DNA from: Chiua virens
Lineage: Eukaryota; Basidiomycota; Agaricomycetes; Boletales; Boletaceae
Length of the DNA: 64,000 nt
Direction: 5' to 3'
Assembly: GCA_019787685.1 (NCBI GenBank)
Contig: JAHNUO010000014.1
Span: forward strand, 496,001-560,000
Part shown: positions 56,430 to 64,000 of the stretch, piece after piece
How positions within the stretch are numbered: position 1 is the stretch's first letter
How the letters are laid out: each line of letters starts with the position of its first letter
Translations under genes and position numbers: made by a program
Notes under the pieces: generated by a model
Told to the model about the DNA's origin: nothing
Database searches by the model: none
Seen by the model: only the letters and a program-made list of their open reading frames with translations

Positions 56430-58590
56430 CTCTTAGGCACAATTCTTTCATCAGATAAGACAAACATAACTGTGCTGAGTGGTGGCTATGTTGCTCACCC
56501 ACTTCTCATTGGTTTGGTGAACATCAAGAAGTCCAAGAGGCTCAAATTGTTGTCCCACTTTCTCATACTTACTGCCCTGTTGCCTGTCCTCAAATTTATC
56601 CATCACAATAAATGTATGCATGGTATTCTCGAGGATTGACTCATACACCAATGCCTTGACATTGTACTTCTACCCTCAAGTGTGTAGCCCAAGCAGGAAT
56701 TATGCTACCTGATTCCTTCGGTGACATGCAATATTACTTTATGCCACTTGCCAGCTATATCTATGACATGCCAGAAGCTGCTATGGTTGCCATAGTTGGT
56801 GGAAAGATGTTACCACTCACAATGGCAATGTATAAGAAATTTAGAGACTTTTTTTGCTATGAACCATGCACATGCCAGACCACACTAGCACAACTTCTGG
56901 TTGTCAAGTTGAAAGCTGATCTGATGGACATTGAGGTGTTCTTTCACAAGGCACAGTGCTTTCATCTCAATGGCATTAGTGAGCCCTTTTGGGTAGACTA
57001 TTCACTTGCATGTCCCTCCTGTTTCCTCATGCCAGAACTCCTCCACCATTTACACAAGCTATTCTGCAACCACAATGTCACAATGTACTTGGTACAGATG
57101 AGATCAACTTCTGTTTTTCAATCTTGCAGCCTATAACCAGGTTCTGTCACTACAAGAGTGGTATTACCAAATTGAAACAAGTTACAGGTTGTGTCTATTA
57201 TAATGTTTAGCACTGCATTGTTGGTTTGATTGGTGGATCAGCACTTGCTGGATTTGTTACCACACTCTGCGCTCTCATGGATTTCCATTATTGAGTTCAA
57301 GCCCAGCATATTGATGATCACAATATTGACTTGATATCTGCTCAATGTGGACAAGGACAGAAGAACCCCATCAACAACTGGTGTATTCCAAAGCTTGAAC
57401 TTCTGCAGAGTATAGTGCCCACCATCAAGTACACTGGGGTTCCATGGCAATGGACCACTGATGTTACCAAACATGCCTATGTTACCAAAATCAAGGTACC
57501 AGCAAGATCTAGCAATAACAACAACTATGAACTGCAAGTTTGTTGATACCTGGATCATGCAGAGAAATGCTGGTCCTTTGAGTTCATAACTTCTTTACTC
57601 AAACAACGACCCACAGAGGTTCCATCTGACATGGATTTGGACATATCTTCTAACTCAAATTTGAATGCATCCTCCAGCGCACCATCTTCTGGCAATACTG
57701 ACAGGATCCCCACATCCATTGGCTATGCATGTCCCATTACAAACTACATACTTCACTATTGCTGCACAGATCCATGCTACAGAAGATCCAATCTCTCTTC
57801 CCATTCATACCTTTGCAGTAAGTGATACCACCACTCTTCACCTTGCTTATGATCCCAGTATACAACAGATTACCATTGATGATACTGCAGAAAATTTGGT
57901 CTTCCTGACCTTCACCCCGCCATTGCCAGCTTTTTGAATAGGGAGAAGACCTTGAGATCATTTACTGTCCATCTGATCAGTGGCAAATGCAGAGTGCCAA
58001 ATGGTTTCTAGCTCCTGTTTACTGAGCTGCAGGTTTGGTTCAAGGTTCACATCCAGAACACTGAATATCATGACCCTGACACAATTCTACCTGCACAAAT
58101 ACTTTTCTGCTCCCCACCAGACAGAAATTGGACCTTTGGGCGGTATGACAGTGATTATCAATCAGGACATGGTGTTCAAATGGCCTGGGAGTGGCTTAGA
58201 AGGTTAAATTCTGTTGGTTATTTACTTTTTTTTCTCATGTCTGTCTCAGGGCATATGTATCTCAATTACAACTCACCTTCTGCCCTCTTAATTGAAAGCA
58301 TACAGAGTGGCTGTGGACAGATCAGTTCTTGGTATACACATATCACTTTGATGTATTCGGAGGCAATGAAACACAGCATATATCCTCAAGAGAGTAAAAT
58401 GTGCCAGTGGCCAGTGTCTGGGGTACATTGTCCCCCTCTATCAGCTTTGTGCATTTGTGTATCTTATTTCTCACTTTGGAGACACTGCTGACCACTGACT
58501 AACCCACACTAACTGCTTGGAGCTCTCAAATGAATTTTACCTGAATAAGTATTTTGATAAGAACACATTCATTCCTTTTGTGCTTCCTTA
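56430..58590 (+). pseudogene. Plavaka-type transposase (Plavaka-2), C-terminal two-thirds
   Basis: A 144-codon open piece at 56702-57136 shows LPDSFGDMQYYFMPLASYIYD, AIVGGKMLPLTMAMYKKF and FHLNGISEPFWVDYSL. Then come ELLHHLHKLFCNHNVTMYL, TSVFQSCSL/QPITRFCHYKSGITKLKQVTG (about 57120-57190) and IVGLIGGSALAGFVT (about 57215). NPINNWCIPKLELLQSIVP, WQWTTDVTKHAYVTKIKVP and ARSSNNNNYELQVC (57366-57545) follow. The C-terminus has QVWFKVHIQNTEYHDPDT and NWTFGRYDS (58030-58150), then SHFGDTADH.LTHTNCLELSNEFYLN (about 58475-58555). The conserved C-terminal order is intact but with frequent stops. Confidence 0.85.
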
Positions 58591-58661
58591 TTAGTAGCAT
58601 ACTGCCAACTTGGCATATTATGCATGATATGAGACACAATTATATATATTAATTGGCATAA

Positions 58662-60842
58662 TTGAGTTTGTTACTCATCTTTCACCCAGGTGTCAATAAA
58701 TATGGCATTACGGAACCTATGGAAGAAGTACTTCAAAAGAAATGTGGGACAATTGATAGCTCACTGAAATCTCTTTGCTCCCTTTCCCTCCAAAAAAACA
58801 GCTGCACTGTGGCCAACATGGACAAGTTTATGGCCTCAGAGCTTGCAGGGGCCATCATCAATGAGAGTCAGTGCACTGCAGAATGAAGCAAGGAGCTGGG
58901 CTTTCTCATTGACATCATTTTCACTATGTTCAAAGACAACAAATCTACAAAGATCAGCATAGAAAACCTCTTATGCACTCCCAAATAGATCAAGGAATCT
59001 ACCTCCTTACTCATCCCTACTGTCACAACATCTGATTCAAACAAGCCTGTCCATCTCTATGATATAGCAAAATAGAAATGGAACTGGAAATCCCCCTCAG
59101 GAAGTTCATCAAAGAACATACTGACCCATGAAGGCTAGATCACACTCTTTCTCAACAAGGTTGCCACTGCAGTTGCCAAATCCATCACTGTCAACCATCT
59201 GACTATTCCTTGATGCAAGCAGCATTTTTGGACAGCTGATTGGAGCAGTTAGCCCTTGGCTGATTCAACAGGTTATCAGCAGAAACCTGACCTTGTACTC
59301 ATAAGCAATACCATTGTCCCTAGGGATGAAATCACTTGGCTCAGCCTGAAGGTAATTGAGAAGTTTAGTTGGGAGGTCTTCCAGCCAGCATCTTGCCTTG
59401 GGAAGACAATGGATACAAAAGCTTATCTCATCATGGTTAATCAGCCCTGGTGATGTTTTGCACTCGGGCTGTCTCTAGCAAATGAAGAAATTTGTGTTCA
59501 TTTCTATGACCACTCAGGTGGCATAATTTCCCCCATGTTCAACATACATACTGAACCCAATTCTTTTGTGTATCTCCTTTGTGGCATGGTGTTTGGTAGC
59601 TGCTCATGCATTGGTTTCAATCTCACAATTGTCATTGTCCCATCTCCATCACACAGCCAGAGATGAGCAACAGTGATACTCACTATCACCTCAAGGGAGT
59701 TGAAAAAAACCACTACTGTGCAATCTGACACTCCTCCTTCCACTGTGCCAGTCAATGCTACTTGTTCTTTCAACACTGCTGTGGAAACCATTGCCACTTT
59801 TTCCAACCCTGCCACAGCTGCTGTTGTACAATCTGATGCTCTGTCTTCACCAACTAACAGTGTCTCTTCACAATCTGCCATGTAAACCAGTACTTGCTTT
59901 TTGTCCACCTCCATCCTTTTGCTCCACTTACTGCCACATGATTTTTATGCTGCAGATCAACTTCATGCAGAATCACCCCTTGAACCATGGGACGGATTAC
60001 CACCACCAGAACCCCTTTCCATTGCCACAGATCTTATAAGATGTCCACAATGGCTCTGCTACATTCTCCCCCTATTGATACTGTATGTACATCATTGCCA
60101 CTTGGTTCTGGAGAGTATACTCTATGGACTTCTCTACCCAAAGCTTTCCCTCCTCTAGACTTGGTGTCATTAATTGGGACAATCTCTGTCTATGACACAG
60201 TGTATGAGATTGTCAACATTCTATTTTCAAGTACCAGGTTTCTTGGGTGGGGTACAGTCTGCTACCTTGTATGCCTTAATGGAGAGTACTATATCATCAA
60301 GGACCATTTGGTCCAGAATGACTTTCAAGCACAACACCAAAACCCACTACACAAAGTGAACATGATGAAGCTTATCACAGGTATTGAAGGTGTTCCCACT
60401 CTGGTCAACTATTGGGCAGTTGAAGTTCCTCCTAGTGTCACGGATATGACTGTGTCTAAAGGAAACCTTATTATTTCTCTCTATAAATCTTCTCAACCAG
60501 CTCAAGGGTTATATTAGCCAAGCGGACTCATGTATCCAAAAAAGTGTGTCCCCAACTCATGTCAACATCAAAAACCCTGTCATCATCATGCACACTTATG
60601 CAGACAAGATCAAGTCATTGTTTTATGTCTTTGTTTGGATTCTTGTACTCTATGATGGACCACTTGGCCATGAGCAGGAGAGAATTGCACATGAAAATAC
60701 TCTACTATCTTTCTGGAGTAAAGAAGCATCTATGAATATCAACACTGCAAGATTTGCCAAATTCACTTTTCTGAGGTTCTTGAGCTTTTTAACCAGTTTT
60801 TGGAACAGATGCCACACAAGAATCCTCTGGAGATGTCTCTGA
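58662..60842 (+). pseudogene. FunK1-type protein kinase with the catalytic segment deleted (FunK1-2)
   Basis: N-terminal blocks: ELAGAIINESQCTAE (about 58840), LGKTMDTKAYLIMVNQPW (about 59395-59450) and VHFYDHSGGIISPMFNIHTEPNSFVYLL (59495-59575), matching the N-lobe module of FunK1 proteins. An open block follows (59987-60517): TRFLGWGTVCYLVCLNGEYYIIKDHL and GIEGVPTLVNYWAVEVPP. Directly after, in another frame, come KSLFYVFVWILVLYDGPLGHEQERIAHENTLL (about 60615-60710) and ARFAKFTFL. The segment that should contain the HRD catalytic loop and the metal-binding Asp is missing between about 60517 and 60610. Stops are present in the N-terminal half. Confidence 0.78.
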
Positions 60843-61189
60843 CATTTCATGTGTTAGCAAAGCAACACTGTCTGCTCAATGCTGCATTATCTTCCCACAC
60901 TTGTCCCACCACTCAGACTGAAGCTGACACTGTAGGCAAGGGGCAATCAGGGTTGACACTCAAGCACCTGTGGCACAAGGTCAGAAATGGGCAACCTCCC
61001 TTATCTGGTTAAACAGTTCAAAGTGATGGAATAAATGTATGATACCCTCACAACTCCTTCATTAGCCAACATCTTGGTATGACTCTTCTTATATACAATC
61101 CACTGTCACCGACAAAGTGTAATTAGTGATTAGTATACATATTGAAAACTACACAGCATTAAATAGTTTGTTCTCCTTACCAAATCCCT

Positions 61190-62305
61190 AGCCTTTTTGA
61201 CATGAGATGGCATCACAGCATTCCCACTCTCACCAACCAAGAAGAAGTCCAAGGAAAAGTCATCTAAGCATTATCCAGATAATGACATTGTGGACAACTC
61301 CTGGGTGAAGAGGACCAAGGCCAGCAAAGTACTTGACAGTGCAGATAGGAATGACTTTGTCAATGAAGATCATGCTCAAAAAGTGACTTAGCACTCCAAA
61401 AGATCAGGTGCTGGGTCTGGTGATCAAGTCTTGCAAATGGAGAAGATTGGAATGGCCCTTAAAAAGTCAACTGCCACACGGCCCCAAAAGCTAGTGGAGA
61501 TTGCTCATGACTTACCCCAGAATCCTCTTGCCCCTCCAAGGAAGCAACAATGCAAAAGAACAAAGGTCAGTGATGAGCACCCATTTGAATATTATTGACT
61601 CATCCAGTAGTCAACCATTCCTCAGCCATCATATCCACCCATTCCACTGTCTGGTTCTGTGTTCGTTACTCGCCGGGCTAGGTCAGGGAAATTAACCCAC
61701 TGGTGCTCACCTTCAGGTATGATGTCTTCTTACTCCTTAAACATGCTCAATTCCTTCCTAGGTGAACCTGCATTTCTGTAGCACTCAGGATGGGGGCCAT
61801 TTTAGGTTTGCACTGGTTCCCATCATTCTACCTGGCACAGAACCTGATTTACAGGCCCTCAACAACCCATACATCACAGCAGCCTGTGCACAAGCAGCTA
61901 TGGACTCTCTGGGACTCTCTGTCTCCAACCTCAAACATGCCCACTCAGTTGCTTTATTATTTGCCCACTCTTGGCAGCTTCCCCAAGAGCAGGTCATTGT
62001 GTGCTCCTAGCCAGCAGTCCAATATACCTATCAATCCTGAAATTCTCCACTATGTTCCACAGCAGCCCTCCTGTGGTAGCTTCCAATCCCAGTGCCACTT
62101 GCATCCCATGGTGCAGGACAATGTGTCTTTGAGTGAATCAGAAAGAGAGAGTCATAGGTTGGGATCCAAAGGGAGCAATAGGAGCACTTCCAACAAGAAC
62201 AAAGATGATATGCCTGATGTAGACTGGGCAGCCACCAGGCAAGCAAAAGATTCTTATCCTGGTAAGTACTCATCAATACCCTTGCACCTACTAATTGATT
62301 TATAG
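61190..62305 (+). pseudogene. Unrecognised Ser/Lys-rich coding relic
   Basis: Plus-strand frames are partly open: KKSKEKSSKHYPDNDIVDNS (about 61230), ALKKSTATRPQKLVEIAHDL and PPRKQQCKRTK (61450-61565). Further on are LQALNNPYITAACAQAAMDS (about 61850) and RLGSKGSNRSTSNKNKDDMP (about 62155). Basic and Ser-rich stretches suggest a nuclear, disordered protein. I do not recognise a domain. It may be a tail of the FunK1 gene upstream or a separate gene. The antisense frame at 62031-62447 is most likely a shadow. Confidence 0.3.
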
Positions 62306-62359
62306 GTTTCCCTCCACAAACATGTCTGGTTGATGCTGTCTGCCACCACTCCCTTCTAG

Positions 62360-62560
62360 TGCTGTGCCAGCCTGGCCTTAAGCCACCAAGCTGGTTAAGC
62401 CAAGCCTCCAAAAGCTGGGCCAGCCTAGGCCATTGTAAGGGGCTCACAGGGGCTCAAGGCCTGGCCTTGGGATTCATGAAGCCTAGGCCAAGCCAGGCCA
62501 AGTCCCCAAAGTCCCCAAAGCCCTGACAATGTCTACACCCAGTGACCAGGTGACCTTGAG
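62360..62560. repeat. GGCC/AGGCC-rich palindromic stretch
   Basis: TAGTGCTGTGCCAGCCTGGCC begins a region with many GCCTGGCC, GGCCAGGCC and CCTAGGCC blocks in both orientations. It looks like the subterminal array of another hAT-type end, but no right end or duplication is visible. Confidence 0.4.
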
Positions 62561-62670
62561 CCCAACCCCCATGGCTTCAGGTCAGTGCTTTAGCCATGAG
62601 AACACTGGGCTGATATTGTGTGAAGTTACAACTGCACAATGTTTGTGCCACCTGGACATGGTAGCAATGT

Positions 62671-64000
62671 TACAGTGACTCCAAAAACTGTTGCAATAAC
62701 TAAATGCAACACAGTGCACGAAGCGCACTGCAAACAGGGGTGAGAGTTTCGCTTAGGTCGGGTGGGATGAAAGATAGCACTCAAGCTTGGCTACAAAATG
62801 GGCCTTGGGTCATGTGATTTGGTTCACAGGATCCCAAGATATGAATATTTTAAATCAATGACCCCATTGCAACGGTTTTTGTGCTTTTAATTTAAAACAT
62901 AGGATCTCATATTTACCGGTGGATATTTGGTCTTGTTTGGTGCTACAAACAAAGATATACATGACTACATTATATCTGAGTTTGAAAATCTTCACACACT
63001 GTGTGACTTCATGCTTACATTACCATAAGATGTCTTTCTCCCCTTAGGAGAGTAATCAAACTTTCTAACCATATTCTCAGGATACTTACAGAGTAGGCAT
63101 AGGTCTCATTACTTATTCATATGCTGGTGTGATCTCCCAGGGTATCCAGACCTCATAAAGTCTATTAGTGGTCATGTATTCAAACTTTCTTCTACTACCA
63201 CTTGTTGTGTTTATTATTTTATGTCAATTTGTAAGATGGAACATACTGTCCAACATCATCAAAATACTCTTAAATGTCACTAAACATTCCATGTATTATA
63301 ATACTGTTCACTTTGACTTGAAAATCCTTGATATACAAATTGTAGCCAAGAAACATTGATCCTTTCTTGGAATTAGTCATTAGGAGACCTGGTCTATGCT
63401 CACAAGAAGAGGACTACAGAGGGCTAGATGAACATAACATACTCTGACTATGTCAGAATGATTACCTAGGATAAGAAAAGAGCATATCATTATATAAAAA
63501 ACCATGTCAGAGGCTGTAGTAATAGACTAGCAATAGAAGCAATAATGTTTAGGAGTCTTTTCTTCATGATATGAAGCTGTATCACTTGATAGAGAGTTGG
63601 ATATGCTTCCAAATCACAGGGTATGATCAATGGTCATATTTTCATTCAGATTTTGAAGGATGAGTTATAGCATACCATAAAATATTATAGGTGGAATTTC
63701 ATTAATAGCATTTTTCAACAAGATAATAATGTCAAGTATGCCTTTAAAAGATCCAGCAATGGCATAATAAGTGGTGATGTGGCTCTGTGACATGGTCTAT
63801 ACATTCTCTGAACCCAAACTCCTTTGAATAGCCTTGGCAGCATCTCAAGAGAGCTTGATTACTCTCCTAAGGGGAGAAAGACATCTTATGGTAATGTAAG
63901 CATGAAGTCACACAGTGTGTGAAGATTTTCAAACTCAGATATAATGTAGTCATGTATATCTTTGTTTGTAGTACCAAACAAGACCAAATATCCACTGGTA
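62671..64000 (+). mobile_element. Tc1-like element (Tc1-e), runs off the window
   Basis: It starts at TACAGTGACTCCAAAAACTG, similar to Tc1-d at 15539. An internal block of about 145 bases (about 62918-63062) is repeated as an almost identical inverted copy at about 63845-64000. It includes GGTGGATATTTGG, CTTCACACACTGTGTGAC and CTTAGGAGAGTAATCAA. Between them are transposase remains on the plus strand (VMFRSLLFMI, HIFIQILKDEL, NSIFQQDNNVKYAF; about 63540-63750), in which the Gln-Gln-Asp of the second catalytic Asp is visible. The helix-turn-helix part was not found. Its right TIR should lie beyond 64000. Confidence 0.75.

Noticed and set aside
62031..62447. A 138-codon minus-strand gene
   Set aside because: No motif was recognised and it overlaps a plus-strand relic and the GGCC-rich repeat; it is probably chance.
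1..64000. tRNA or rRNA genes
   Set aside because: I looked for conserved rRNA stretches and tRNA T-loop-like GGTTCRA motifs and saw none in a convincing context; a tRNAscan-type search would be needed to exclude them fully.

Overview
The window is a dense, nested accumulation of transposable elements from a filamentous fungus, most likely a mushroom-forming basidiomycete (Agaricomycetes). The evidence is protein families that I recognise mainly from that group: Plavaka-type transposases (three), FunK1-type protein kinase domains (two), BED-finger hAT transposases (two), a Helitron Rep with an HUH motif, a Tad1-like LINE, two Ty3/gypsy elements and several Tc1/mariner elements. I see no rRNA, tRNA or CRISPR array, and no intact host housekeeping gene. 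Almost every coding region is a pseudogene with stops or frameshifts, or is split by a later insertion.

Layout, left to right. 1-806: a gypsy LTR (family LTR1) inserted in an LTR of another family (LTR2). 822-1452: a coiled-coil/SAP-like relic. 1571-3784: two abutting Tc1 elements. 3785-6400: a minus-strand Helitron Rep relic split by an LTR3 solo LTR. 6800-15104: an unrecognised old plus-strand coding relic cut apart by two LTR3 solo LTRs, one hAT MITE and a 5.4-kb hAT element (hAT2), which itself carries two LTR2 solo LTRs and a Tc1 piece. 15539-16440: Tc1 and pogo-like fragments. 18110-24780: a Plavaka transposase split by an LTR3 solo LTR that is itself split by a 3.45-kb hAT (hAT1). 25093-27385: LTR1 solo LTR, direct repeats and a MITE piece. 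27386-32000: LINE. 32555-37797: gypsy1, with LTR1 as its 5' LTR and a hAT MITE in gag, truncated in the integrase. 39330-41480: FunK1 relic. 41609-50180: gypsy2 on the minus strand, with LTR3 as its 3' LTR. Gypsy2 contains an LTR2 solo LTR, a MITE and a 2.6-kb element with 128-bp terminal inverted repeats and PIF1-type helicase remains. 50181-50925: hAT-end remnant and degenerate tandem repeats. 50955-53122: minus-strand Plavaka split by an LTR2 solo LTR. 53571-55874: LTR1, LTR3 and MITE insertions. 56430-58590: a third Plavaka. 58662-60842: a second FunK1 with its catalytic loop deleted. 62671 to the end: a Tc1-like element running off the window.

The elements do not form a pathway; what ties them together is insertion history. 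At most insertions I could read exact target-site duplications (TA for Tc1, 8 bp for hAT, 5 bp for LTRs, 6 bp for the helicase element), so relative ages can be ordered. Many inactivating changes fit CpG-to-TpG/CpA transitions, and old elements have almost no CpG while some nested elements remain CpG-rich. This points to cytosine methylation and deamination as the main decay process. The best candidate for something undescribed is the inverted-repeat helicase element at 45601-48215.
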